Positions 1 through 7,899 of a stretch of 9,004 nucleotides of DNA are shown one piece after another; position 1 is the first letter of the stretch; the number at the start of each line of letters is the position of its first letter. The notes beneath the pieces were generated by a model, which made no database searches, was not told where the DNA came from, and saw only the letters and a program-made list of their open reading frames with translations. The DNA lies in NCBI GenBank assembly GCA_016213305.1, contig JACRAV010000003.1, positions 1 through 9,004 on the forward strand, given 5' to 3'. Made by a program: the position numbers and the translations under genes. The DNA is from Candidatus Zixiibacteriota bacterium. GTDB taxonomy: Bacteria > Zixibacteria > MSB-5A5 > GN15 > FEB-12.

Positions 1-2097
1 GTGTCGGCATCGGTCGCGGCCCAAAATGTGGATGAGATAATCGCGCGATACCCCGCGCGCAACCCGCTGAAAGTGCCGCAGGTTGACAAGCAGACCCTGA
101 GCAACGGGCTTCGGCTGTACCTGCTCGAAGATCGTTCCCTGCCAACGGTGTCGGTCTCGGTGCGAATCAATTGCGGAGCGTATCTTGAGCCGGCAGACAA
201 AGTGGGTCTGGCCGATGTGTGCGGCGAAGTGATGCGCACCGGAGGGACCACCAAGTGGACCGGCGACCAGATCGATGAATTATTGGAGGGTGTCGGAGCC
301 TCGGTGGAGACCGGGATTGACCTGCTCTACGGCACCGGATCGATGAACACGCTTACCGAATATACGGACCTGGGTCTGGAAGTGCTGGCGCAGGTGCTTC
401 AGCATCCGGTCTTCGATCAGGACAAGATCGAGCTGGCCAAAGTTAATCAGCGGTCGGCGATAGCGCGTCGAAACGATGACGCCGACCAGATCGGTCAGCG
501 CGAATTTCGGAAGGTGATTTACGGCGCCGGGTCGCCGTACACCCGGCAACCGGAATATGCGACGATCAGCGCCATCAGCCGCGATGATCTGGTGGCATTT
601 CACAAGGCCTGGTTTCATCCGGAGAATGTCCAGATCGCTGTCTGGGGGGATTTCAAGAAGGCCGACATGGTTGCCAGGATGAACAAGTATTTCGGCAAGT
701 GGACGCGCGGCACGACGCCGGTCCCGCCGCCGCCCAAAGTCGATTACAAGTTCACACCGAAAGTGCATTATGTCGAGAAGAACGACGTCAATCAATCCAA
801 GATATATGTCGGGCATATCGGCGGACTTCAGACCGATCCGAATTACCCCGACGTGATCGTGATGAATGCGATTCTGGGCGGATCGTTCGGAAGCCGTTTG
901 TTCAACAGCGTCCGATCCCGCGAGGGGCTGGCGTATGCGGTGTTCGGGGTGTACACAGCGAATGTGTCGTATCCGGGCATTTTCTATAATTTCGCATCCA
1001 CCAAGTCCGAGACGACCGGCAAGGCAATTCGCGAGATTATCAAAGAGGTCAAGCGTATGCAGACCGACGCTCCTACACCGGAAGAGATGAAGGTGGGGAA
1101 AGACGGGTATCTCAATTCGTTTGTATTCCAGTTTGAATCGAAGGCACAGGTGATCAATCGCCTGCTCAATTATGATTTCTACGGATTGCCGTCCGATTTC
1201 AACGTGAAATTGAAGGATCGAATTGAGACGTGCACGCCGGATGCCGTTCAGGCGGCCGCCAAGAGTCTGCTCCACCCGGACGCACTCCAGATTCTGGTGG
1301 TGGGCAAAGGGAAAGATTTCGAGGTTCCGCTTGCCGACCTTGGTCTGGGGAGTGTCGATACGATTGACATCAGTATTCCGTCGGGCGAGCCGAAGCGTGA
1401 CCTGGCCATTTCGGACGACAATCTGAAGAAGGGCAAGGCGTTGCTTGACAAGGCGGTGGCCGCTCATGGCGGGTTGGTGAATTTCAAGAACATCAAGGGC
1501 CTGTTGTCCAAAGGCACGATTACTTTCACGACCCCTCAGGGAGATATGCCGATATCCGTCGAAGATCTCAAGGCCTATCCCAATCAGTTCCGGTCGACGA
1601 TGTTGGCGATGGGTCAGCAGATCGTCGAGGTCAACAATGGCATGACCGGGTGGAAGACCGATCCCCGCACACGCTCGTTAGTCGCGAAGTCCGAGGAGGA
1701 TATGGTAAAGGATAAGCAGGAGTGGGGACGCGACCTGGTGTCGGTTTTCCAGACCTCGGACAAGCCGGAATACAAGGCGGTATATGATGGCAACGGGACG
1801 GTACAGGGAAGTACGGTTGAATGGGTTGCGCTGGTGGGCAAGGGTGGTGATCAGCTGTGCCGCCTGGGATTGAATCCGGAGTCGGGGCAGTTGGTGTGCC
1901 GTGAGTTTGTCGGCGAAACGATGGCCGGCGAGGGGAAGATTGAGGAGGTATTTGAGACGTTTTCCGACGTTTCAGGAGTAAAGCTCCCCTCAGGTTCGAC
2001 CCGTTTTGTTGCGGGACAAAAGTTTATCAGGATCTCGCTGACTGAGCTGTTGGTCAATCCCTCGATTGCTCCGGGGGCGTTTGAGAAGCCCCAATAG
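1..2097 (+). CDS. M16-family peptidase homologue, zinc site lost, fused to LolA-like domain; 5' end outside the window
   Basis: This is a periplasmic or secreted M16 (pitrilysin/insulinase-like) protein. Residues about 30-230 form the first M16 half and about 250-450 the second. Where active members have HxxEH (usually in GLAHFLEH), this protein has GLADVCGE: both His and the catalytic Glu are replaced (D72, G75, E76). The second half keeps the R-x-x-L-x-Y motif (R307, L310, Y312) after LGGSFGSRLF. In M16 families an inactive chain often pairs with an active one encoded next door, so the catalytic partner may lie just upstream; that is inference. Residues about 470-698 (from KALLDKAVAAHGGL) resemble the LolA-like outer-membrane lipoprotein-sorting fold often attached to such proteins. 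The GTG at base 1 is probably an internal Val codon: SASVAAQ looks like the end of a signal peptide, so the true start lies upstream. The stop is TAG, followed by a strong terminator. Family call is firm; loss of activity is likely; the LolA-like call is moderate. Confidence 0.88.
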   Translation: MSASVAAQNVDEIIARYPARNPLKVPQVDKQTLSNGLRLYLLEDRSLPTVSVSVRINCGAYLEPADKVGLADVCGEVMRTGGTTKWTGDQIDELLEGVGASVETGIDLLYGTGSMNTLTEYTDLGLEVLAQVLQHPVFDQDKIELAKVNQRSAIARRNDDADQIGQREFRKVIYGAGSPYTRQPEYATISAISRDDLVAFHKAWFHPENVQIAVWGDFKKADMVARMNKYFGKWTRGTTPVPPPPKVDYKFTPKVHYVEKNDVNQSKIYVGHIGGLQTDPNYPDVIVMNAILGGSFGSRLFNSVRSREGLAYAVFGVYTANVSYPGIFYNFASTKSETTGKAIREIIKEVKRMQTDAPTPEEMKVGKDGYLNSFVFQFESKAQVINRLLNYDFYGLPSDFNVKLKDRIETCTPDAVQAAAKSLLHPDALQILVVGKGKDFEVPLADLGLGSVDTIDISIPSGEPKRDLAISDDNLKKGKALLDKAVAAHGGLVNFKNIKGLLSKGTITFTTPQGDMPISVEDLKAYPNQFRSTMLAMGQQIVEVNNGMTGWKTDPRTRSLVAKSEEDMVKDKQEWGRDLVSVFQTSDKPEYKAVYDGNGTVQGSTVEWVALVGKGGDQLCRLGLNPESGQLVCREFVGETMAGEGKIEEVFETFSDVSGVKLPSGSTRFVAGQKFIRISLTELLVNPSIAPGAFEKPQ

Positions 2098-2121
2098 CGG
2101 CCAGAGGAGCAAATAGTATTG

Positions 2122-2159
2122 CCGACCCGGGGCCTGTACCCCCGGGTCGGGGTGTTTTT
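2122..2159 (+). terminator. Rho-independent terminator of the M16 gene
   Basis: A perfect 11-bp inverted repeat, CCGACCCGGGG (2122-2132) and CCCCGGGTCGG (2140-2150), encloses a 7-base loop and is followed by GGTGTTTTTG. It starts 25 bases after the stop codon of the M16 gene. The GC-rich stem plus T run is a textbook intrinsic terminator and separates this gene from the secreted-protein array. Confidence 0.9.
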
Positions 2160-2223
2160 GGGGGCAATTTAGGGGTGGTTTTTTGTCTGCACATTATCAA
2201 GCGCTGGACCGTCCTTTGTAGGC

Positions 2224-2252
2224 TTGACTTCCGCAGGAAGTGAAACTATACT
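2224..2252 (+). promoter_or_regulatory. Sigma-70-type promoter of paralogue A
   Basis: TTGACT (2224-2229) and TATACT (2247-2252) are separated by exactly 17 bases; each hexamer differs from consensus at one position. It lies after the upstream terminator and about 40 bases before the ATG at 2294, predicting a short leader of roughly 35 bases. Copies B and C do not share this promoter region. Confidence 0.72.
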
Positions 2253-2293
2253 GTGCGGTTTATGGGACCAACACATAGTAAGGACGAAGTAGG

Positions 2294-4957
2294 ATGAAGG
2301 CTTTTCGACTTTCGGCATTTGCCACAGCTCTTGGCTTTGTTGTTGTACTGCTTGGACTTCCGGGAATCACACAGGCGCGGTCCGGCCCGATGTCGGGTCG
2401 TGATTCGGTCGGTCAGTCCTTAGCTCTGCCAGCCTATAGTGAGGCCAACCACCAGATCGGCAAGATTGTGATGACGGTGACTAACCACGGGACATTCGGG
2501 ACCGGGTATCAGAAGAGCGGAACCGATTTTTTGACGGGTGAGCTTCTTCAGTCGTGCGAATTCCCAAAGGGTTCCCGAACCCAGTACTTGTTTGTTGGAA
2601 CGTTCTGGATTGGCGCCGTGGCGGGACGCGATACGCTGGTATCGGCGGGGGCGGACGGATGGAATGCCGGCGAGGAACTTCATCCCGACGCGCCGCCGCT
2701 CGGGAAGATGATTTATCGTTCCACGATTGATCCGACCAAGAGCACGTTTGAAGACGCCATTTCCGAGGAAGATTTTGTCGCGGTATATTTCGACACTTGT
2801 ATCACAGGATGTCTCGGAGTGCGACCGGACCCGGTTGCCCAGCGTCCCCATCGGCCGTTGAATATTCAGATCACGGAGCGCTCTTTTGCCTGGTCGTACA
2901 CGTACGCCGACAACTTCATTCTATTCGATTACGCCGTGAAGAATATCGGCCGGAATCGTCTGAAGCGCGTGTATATGGGGATTTACGTCGATGCGGACGT
3001 CATGGCGCAGAACAACCAGAACGGATTTCTCGATGACGTATGCGGATTCAGGCACTCCCTCCCCGCCTTCTACTCCACCACTCGCTGTAGCTGGGAGGAT
3101 ACGATTAATATCGCGTGGATCGCCGACAACGAAGGCGACCCGACCTGGCCACCGCCGGTCCCGAACGTGACCGGTACGCGAATCGTGCGGACCCCCTCCG
3201 ACTCGCTGGACATATCCTTCAATTGGTGGGTGAGCAACGGCGATTCGCGGCTTGACTGGGGCCCGCGCCACAAGACCGATACGCGCGACCTGACGACGGG
3301 CGGCAATGGCACGCCTGTTGGTGACAATAACAAATACTGGTATCTTCGCAACGGCGAGTTCGATTACGATCAGGTCTTTACGGCGGGCATCAGTCCGCTC
3401 GATACCCTCTGGCAATACCCGCCGGAAGGGTTGGCCAGAGATATCGCCGACGGTTTTGACACGCGGTATTTGCTGTCGTTCGGACCGTTTGAAATTGACC
3501 CCGGACAGACGCTACCGATTTCGTTTGCGTATGTCGGTGGAGAGAACTTTCATCCGAATAAGAACAATGCGTCGAACCTGCCCGACCACCCGAACGAGTA
3601 CTACGGAAATCTTGACTTTTCCAATCTTGGATACGGTGCAATCTGGTCTTCATGGATTTATGACAACCCCGGATTCGACACCGATTCCGACGGATACATG
3701 GGCAAACATCATATCTGTAATGCCGGCTCCGACACGTCTTATGAGCGGATCGACACGATATATGACACGATTACGATCGATCCCCCGGTCATCACGATAC
3801 GGTACGACACGATTTGGCGGTTTGCGGACACGGTGTGGTATGAAGGTGACGGCGTACCAGACTTCCGCGGCGCCTCTCCGCCGCCTGGTCCGTCGTCGTG
3901 GGCGGCGGTGTATAACGGTGTCAGAACCCCGGCCCTGCGAGTATATCCGAGTGTGGGCAAGGTGATGGTGCGTTTCAACGGTCTGAAGTCGGAAACGTCA
4001 CGCGACGTGTTCTCGCGGACTCTCGACTTTGAAGGATACCGCGTGTACTATGCCCGCGACGAGCGGCGATCCAGTTACACGTTATATACGTCGTACGACA
4101 AGCGGGATTTCAACAAGTGGGTATGGACGATGCAGGGGATTACAGGGTCCTGGACGCTTAGGGATATTCCCTTCACGCTTGAGCAGTTACGGTGTCTGTA
4201 TGCCCCGGGCGGGTGCGCCGACTCCGGCTGGAGTCCGTTGCAGTACCCCAGAGAGAATCCGTATCGGCTCCCCAGCAATCCGGATTCCATCTTCTACTTT
4301 GCACCACAGGACTTCAACAACTTTGAGTTCGGTGTCTCATCGTTGATCCGGAAGGTATATCCCAATGAGCCGTATCCACCCAAGCTCGACCCCGATTCGG
4401 TGGACGTCAGTTACCTGACTCCGGAAGGGTTTTTCAAGTACTTCGAATATGAAATCGAATTGGACAATCTTCTGTTATCGGTTCCGTACTATATCAGCGT
4501 AACGGCCTTTGACTTTGGATCTCCAAAAACCGGGTTGGGGGCGCTGGAATCGTCGCCGACCTTGAATCCGGCGGTCACGTACCCGCTATGGAGCAGTCAG
4601 ACGGTCGTTGACAGCAATCTGAAGGCCTTCGTCTGGCCGAATCCGTATCGAATTGACGGGAATTATAGGGACGAGGGATATGAGGGTCGCACCGACATCA
4701 ATCTGCCTCCCGACCGGGTTCGTCGGGTGCACTTTGCCAACCTGCCTCCCCAGTGCACCATCCGGATCTTCACTCTGGACGGTGATCTGGTACGCGAAAT
4801 ACGTCACGATCTGCCGGTGAGTGATCCAATGTCCAACAATGCCTCGTGGGACCTGATCACGCGCAACACTCAGATGGCGGTATCGGGTCTGTACTACTGG
4901 ACGATTGAGAAGCCGGACGGTTCGGTCCAGATCGGCAAACTGGTCCTGATTATGTGA
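2294..4957 (+). CDS. Secreted multi-domain protein with FN3-like and FlgD-like C-terminal domains (paralogue A)
   Basis: Large exported protein of unknown function, 887 residues and intact. The ATG at 2294 has AGGA at 2281-2284 and begins a clear signal peptide (K2, R5, hydrophobic stretch about 8-25, probable cleavage at TQA-RS near residue 29). Visible segments: an N-terminal conserved region (about 55-320) with CEFPKGS, FWIGAVAGRDT, ISEEDFVAVYFDTC-x3-C, RSFAWSY and NIGRNRLKRVYMGIYVDADV; DTRYLLSFGPFEIDPGQTLP (388-407); an acidic loop DTDSDGY (462-468); a linker rich in Asp-Thr (about 479-515); a GASPPPGPSSW Pro-rich hinge; a fibronectin-III-like region from about 547 (RVYPSVGKVMVRF, DFEGYRVYYARDE) to about 745; and an NPYRIDGNY to GKLVLIM module (783-887) resembling FlgD-like / type IX-type C-terminal sorting domains. 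Scattered Cys suit an oxidising extracytoplasmic site. First member of a tandem family with 5180-7816 and 8031 onward. Exact role cannot be assigned; surface or extracellular is an inference. Confidence 0.9.
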   Translation: MKAFRLSAFATALGFVVVLLGLPGITQARSGPMSGRDSVGQSLALPAYSEANHQIGKIVMTVTNHGTFGTGYQKSGTDFLTGELLQSCEFPKGSRTQYLFVGTFWIGAVAGRDTLVSAGADGWNAGEELHPDAPPLGKMIYRSTIDPTKSTFEDAISEEDFVAVYFDTCITGCLGVRPDPVAQRPHRPLNIQITERSFAWSYTYADNFILFDYAVKNIGRNRLKRVYMGIYVDADVMAQNNQNGFLDDVCGFRHSLPAFYSTTRCSWEDTINIAWIADNEGDPTWPPPVPNVTGTRIVRTPSDSLDISFNWWVSNGDSRLDWGPRHKTDTRDLTTGGNGTPVGDNNKYWYLRNGEFDYDQVFTAGISPLDTLWQYPPEGLARDIADGFDTRYLLSFGPFEIDPGQTLPISFAYVGGENFHPNKNNASNLPDHPNEYYGNLDFSNLGYGAIWSSWIYDNPGFDTDSDGYMGKHHICNAGSDTSYERIDTIYDTITIDPPVITIRYDTIWRFADTVWYEGDGVPDFRGASPPPGPSSWAAVYNGVRTPALRVYPSVGKVMVRFNGLKSETSRDVFSRTLDFEGYRVYYARDERRSSYTLYTSYDKRDFNKWVWTMQGITGSWTLRDIPFTLEQLRCLYAPGGCADSGWSPLQYPRENPYRLPSNPDSIFYFAPQDFNNFEFGVSSLIRKVYPNEPYPPKLDPDSVDVSYLTPEGFFKYFEYEIELDNLLLSVPYYISVTAFDFGSPKTGLGALESSPTLNPAVTYPLWSSQTVVDSNLKAFVWPNPYRIDGNYRDEGYEGRTDINLPPDRVRRVHFANLPPQCTIRIFTLDGDLVREIRHDLPVSDPMSNNASWDLITRNTQMAVSGLYYWTIEKPDGSVQIGKLVLIM
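3731..3835 (+). repeat. Degenerate GACACG-motif repeats in the linker of paralogue A
   Basis: GACACG recurs at 3731, 3752, 3764, 3806 and 3827, usually as GACACGATW, and encodes a repetitive D-T-I / Y-D-T-I series at about residues 480-514. The matching linker in paralogue B is about 16 residues shorter, with only WDTTY and NDTVW. This fits a short-repeat expansion in a flexible inter-domain linker. Confidence 0.5.
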
Positions 4958-4979
4958 CGGGCGTCAGCACCACGTGTAT

Positions 4980-4998
4980 ATTCGAGGGGTCGTCAACA
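4980..4998 (+). repeat. 3'-flank repeat, copy 1
   Basis: ATTCGAGGGGTCGTCAACA lies just after paralogue A and matches the segment at 7835-7853 after paralogue B at 17 of 19 positions. It shows that duplication of the gene unit carried 3' flanking DNA. Here the element forms the left arm of a terminator stem. Confidence 0.7.
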
Positions 4999-5023
4999 TG
5001 TGTGACGGCCCCTCTCTTCATTT
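4984..5023 (+). terminator. Probable intrinsic terminator of paralogue A
   Basis: GAGGGGTCGTCA (4984-4995) pairs with TGACGGCCCCTC (5003-5014) as a 12-bp stem with one G:T wobble and a 7-base loop, followed by TCTTCATTT. The T tract is imperfect but the stem is strong and sits 26 bases after the stop codon. Confidence 0.65.
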
Positions 5024-5049
5024 AGCCGGTGCGCCCTCGCCGGCTTAAA
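5021..5049. other. Hairpin in the A-B intergenic region
   Basis: AGCCGG (5024-5029) pairs with CCGGCT (5040-5045) across a 10-base loop; flanking TTT and AAA extend the stem with one bulge. It is followed by TTTCTT and could be a second, weaker terminator. Its downstream arm overlaps the start of the conserved leader. Confidence 0.4.
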
Positions 5050-5169
5050 TTTCTTGCGCCGACGAAAGTCGGCTTATAAGTTACGATTTGCGACCGGGGA
5101 GATGAGTAATCTCCATAGTTTTATTTTCATAACCATCTGTGCTCGGTCGTCCATCGTTGGAACAGGATA
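5044..5169 (+). repeat. Conserved 5' leader, copy 1 (upstream of paralogue B)
   Basis: This non-coding block is homologous to 7900-8025 upstream of paralogue C. It opens with CTTAAATTTCTTGCGCCG (16 of 18 bases shared), has intermediate similarity through a purine-rich GGGGAGAT / pyrimidine-rich ATCTCC inverted repeat (5098-5103 with 5109-5114) and a T-rich stretch, and closes with a 22-base block at 5148-5169 (21 of 22 shared) that contains the Shine-Dalgarno AGGA. The first and last blocks are 104 bases apart in both copies. Conservation of non-coding DNA suggests a shared promoter and leader RNA, or simply recent duplication. Confidence 0.75.
5054..5082 (+). promoter_or_regulatory. Candidate promoter of paralogue B
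   Basis: TTGCGC (5054-5059), a 17-base spacer and TAAGTT (5077-5082) have a same-spaced counterpart before paralogue C (TTGCGC-N17-TAGGTT). An alternative -10 is TATAAG at 5075-5080. The spacer contains a perfect hairpin, GCCGAC-GAAA-GTCGGC (5058-5073), which could be an operator or RNA stem. The hexamers are poor matches to consensus, so this rests mainly on positional conservation. Confidence 0.35.
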
Positions 5170-5179
5170 CCTGACTGGT

Positions 5180-7816
5180 ATGAGGCATTATATGAGGCCG
5201 GCGACATTCACGGGAGCATGGGCGGTGATGACGGTGCTGATGGGAGGCCCGAGTACCGAGGCCCGGTCGATTGTGGCCTCCGGTCCCCCGGACGGCTCGC
5301 CGGCGGCCGCCAAACCGGCGATCCAGATCACCCAGCCTGATGTCGGCATTATCGTTCTGGGTATCCAAAATAACGGTACTTTCGGAGACTAGAATTATAA
5401 CCGTGGTCCGGAGATATTTACGGGCGGGCCTGTGAAAGCCTGCGAGTTTCCCAAAGGGTCGGACACCCGGTATTTGTACGCCGGAGCGTTCTGGATCGGC
5501 GCGGTGTCGGGCCGGGACACGGCGGTGTCAGTGGGTGCAGACGGCTATTACCTCCAACACGAAATGTTTCCGGATCAGGCCCCGCTCGGAAACATTGTGC
5601 GACGATCAATTATCGACCCGTCCAAGCCCGAGTATGAAGATGCGATTTCGGAGGAAGATTTAGTGGCGGTGTATTTTGACACCTGTGTTCGCGACTGTCC
5701 CGGTTTGGGCCGGGATGCCGTCGATGGGCGCGGGCATCGCCCGCTCTACGTCGAGGTGACCCAACGGTCGTTTGCCTGGTCGTATGCCTATGCCCGGAAT
5801 TTCGTGCTGTTTGATTACGCGATCAAGAATATCGGCCGTAGCCGGCTGAAAAGGGTTTATATGGGCATATATGTTGACGCCGACGTGGAAACCTCTGCGG
5901 GTGAGTTGGCTTCGGGCTTTGCCGACGACATTTGCGGATTTCGTCGTTCGTTGCCCGCCTGGTATGCGCCGAGCGGGGCGGGGTGGGAAGATACGGTCAA
6001 TGTGGCCTGGATCGCCGACAACGACGGCGACCTGAACTCTCCCCCGCCGATGGGCCCGGTTCCGAATGTGACCGGCACGCGCATCGTTCGAACGCCGTCC
6101 GATTCCCTGCAGGTATCCTTTAACTGGTGGATATCGAGTGGTGATTCGAGGTTGGATTTCGGGCCACAGGGGCGAAGCACTTACCGTGATCTCGGCACCG
6201 GCGCGATCGGGACTCCCCAGGGGGACCGCAACAAGTACTATTTTCTTCGGAACAATGAGTTTGATTACGATCAGATATTTACCGCTTCGATTCAACCGAC
6301 CGATACACAGTGGATGTACCCTCCGCAGAATGATGCCGGGACCTGGTCAAGAGGACTGGACACCAGATACCTTTTGTCATTCGGGCCGTTCGATATCGAA
6401 CCGGGCCAGACACTTCCCCTGTCCCTGGCGTATGTCGGCGGTCTTGGCTTTCACACCAACCGGGACAATCTATCGAATTTGCCGAACAATCCCGGCGCTT
6501 TTTACAACAATCTCGATTTCACCAATCTGGGTTACAACTGCACCTGGGCGTCGTGGATTTACGACACCCCGGGGTATGACTCCGACTCCGACGGGTATAC
6601 GGGGAAGTTCCAGGTCTATACCGCGGGAATAAAGGTTGATTCGACAGTTACACCGTGGGACACCACATATCTGGTCAATGATACGGTCTGGACTTCGGGC
6701 GACGGTGTACCTGATTTCAAGGGGGCGTCACCGCCTCCTGCGCCGTCATCCTGGTCTGAGAACGGGGTGTCGGCACTGCGACTGTATCCGAGTGTGGGCA
6801 AAATCCTGGTCCGATTTAACGGCCTGAAGTCCGAGACCACTCCCGACGCATTTTCGAAAACGGTCGATTTTGAAGGATATCGCATATACTATTCCCGCGA
6901 TGATCGCGCGTCCAGCTATTCCCTGTTGGAGTCATTCGACAGAGAGGACTTCAACAAATATGTCTGGGATACGCTGAAAATCACGGCGGCCGGGCGGGGG
7001 GCGTGGGTTCTGAAGGACATTCCGTACACTCTCCGCGAGCTTCGTTGCTATTATGCTCCGGATTCGTGCAACGATTCGACCTGGAGTCCGTTGTCCTACC
7101 CGCGTGGCAATCCCTTCCATGCGCCGGGCTTTCCTGATTCCATTATGTATTTTGAGCCGCAGGATTATAACCGATCGGAACTTGGCGTCACCACCCGGAT
7201 CGTCAGGCGATTCCCCGACCAGTTGAGGCCGGCGACCCTGAACAAGGATTCGTGCCTGGCCACGGATACGACCGAGGACGGATTCTTCAAGTATTACGAG
7301 TATGAATACGAGTTGGCTGATCTGTTGCCGACGGTTCTGTACTATGTTTCGGTGACAGCGTTTGACTTCGGTTCCCCCACATCGGGCCTGCCGGCCCTTG
7401 AGTCGCCGCGGACACTCCAGCCGAGACTGGCGTATGCACTGGCATCGCCGGGATCAGTTGCGTCCGACAATTTGAAAGTGGCGATTTATCCGAACCCGTA
7501 TCGAATTGACGGCAACTATGCCGCAGACGGCTACGAAGGGACCACCCAGTACGACCGAAGCCAGCAACCGGATCGCAACCGCCGGATTCACTTCTACAAT
7601 CTTCCGCCGCGGTGCACCATCCGCATCTTCACCCTTGACGGCGATCTGGTACGCGAGATTGTGCGTAATGTACCGCCGGCTGATAATCTCTCAACCCACG
7701 AGACCTGGGATTTGATCACCCGCAACACCCAGCTGGCGGTATCCGGATTGTACTATTGGACGGTGGAAGGGGCGGATGGTTCGATTCAAATCGGGAAACT
7801 GGTCTTGATTATGTAA
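5180..7816 (+). pseudogene. Secreted FN3/FlgD-like protein (paralogue B) with in-frame TAG at codon 71
   Basis: Collinear paralogue of the genes on both sides, 878 residues if the TAG is ignored. The start at ATG 5180 (MRHYMRP) is set by alignment to paralogue C (MRHRVRP) and by AGGA at 5164-5167, with a longer than usual spacing. Residues 1-29 form a signal peptide (cleavage near TEA-RS). The frame reads ...GIQNNGTFGD, TAG (5390-5392), NYNRGPEIFTGGPVKACEFPKGS..., and copy C has Tyr at the TAG position with no shift in length. After the TAG the frame is open to TAA at 7814-7816, with all family segments: DTC-x3-C (168-173), DTRYLLSFGPFDIEPGQTLP, DSDSDGY, the FN3-like region (about 532-730) and the FlgD-like C-terminus ending GKLVLIM. 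Differences from copy C are largely synonymous, so the region was under purifying selection until recently. Explanations: recent nonsense mutation (favoured), sequencing error, or read-through. Restart at GTG 5432 would lack a signal peptide. Confidence 0.8.
5390..5392 (+). other. In-frame amber codon replacing a conserved Tyr codon
   Basis: The codon after GGA GAC is TAG; paralogue C has GGC GAT TAC at the same place, 70 codons after its start in both. TAC or TAT to TAG is one base change. The M16 gene in this window ends with TAG, so the codon acts as a normal stop here. Confidence 0.85.
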
Positions 7817-7899
7817 CGGGTGAATTACCCGCAGATTCGAGGGGGCATCAACACTAAGGCGGCGTTCCGTGCGAGCGCTGAGTACGAAGGTCATTACCC
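7817..7899. other. 3' flank of paralogue B without a clear terminator
   Basis: A short hairpin, CGGGT-GAATT-ACCCG (7817-7831), follows the stop codon but has no T run. ATTCGAGGGGGCATCAACA (7835-7853) is the counterpart of the terminator left arm after paralogue A, but the complementary right arm is absent. No open frame or other structure was recognised in the rest. Confidence 0.5.

Noticed and set aside
280..1467. 395-codon open frame on the - strand inside the M16 gene
   Set aside because: It lies wholly within a gene with strong family motifs, its translation has no recognisable domain, and long antisense frames are common in GC-rich coding DNA.
5054..5392. 112-codon frame starting at TTG 5054 as a separate small gene
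   Set aside because: Its last 70 codons are the N-terminus of paralogue B, and the part before 5180 lies in the conserved non-coding leader. The TAG is a nonsense codon within a larger frame.
5390..5392. Genome-wide reassignment of TAG
   Set aside because: The M16 gene ends with TAG at 2095-2097, followed by a perfect terminator, and a second in-frame TAG follows at 2170-2172 in non-coding DNA. TAG behaves as a stop there.
2921..6295. Similar antisense frames inside copies A and B (2921-3415, 5660-6295) and C (8768-8986)
   Set aside because: Their mutual similarity follows from the paralogy of the sense genes; none has a start signal or plausible product.
5432..7816. Separate 794-residue gene starting at GTG 5432
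   Set aside because: This GTG is the conserved Val codon of GGPVKACEF, also present in copy C as an internal codon; there is no clear Shine-Dalgarno and the product would lack a signal peptide.
7817..7831. CGGGT-GAATT-ACCCG hairpin as terminator of paralogue B
   Set aside because: The stem is only 5 bp and is followed by CAGATTCGAGG rather than a T run.
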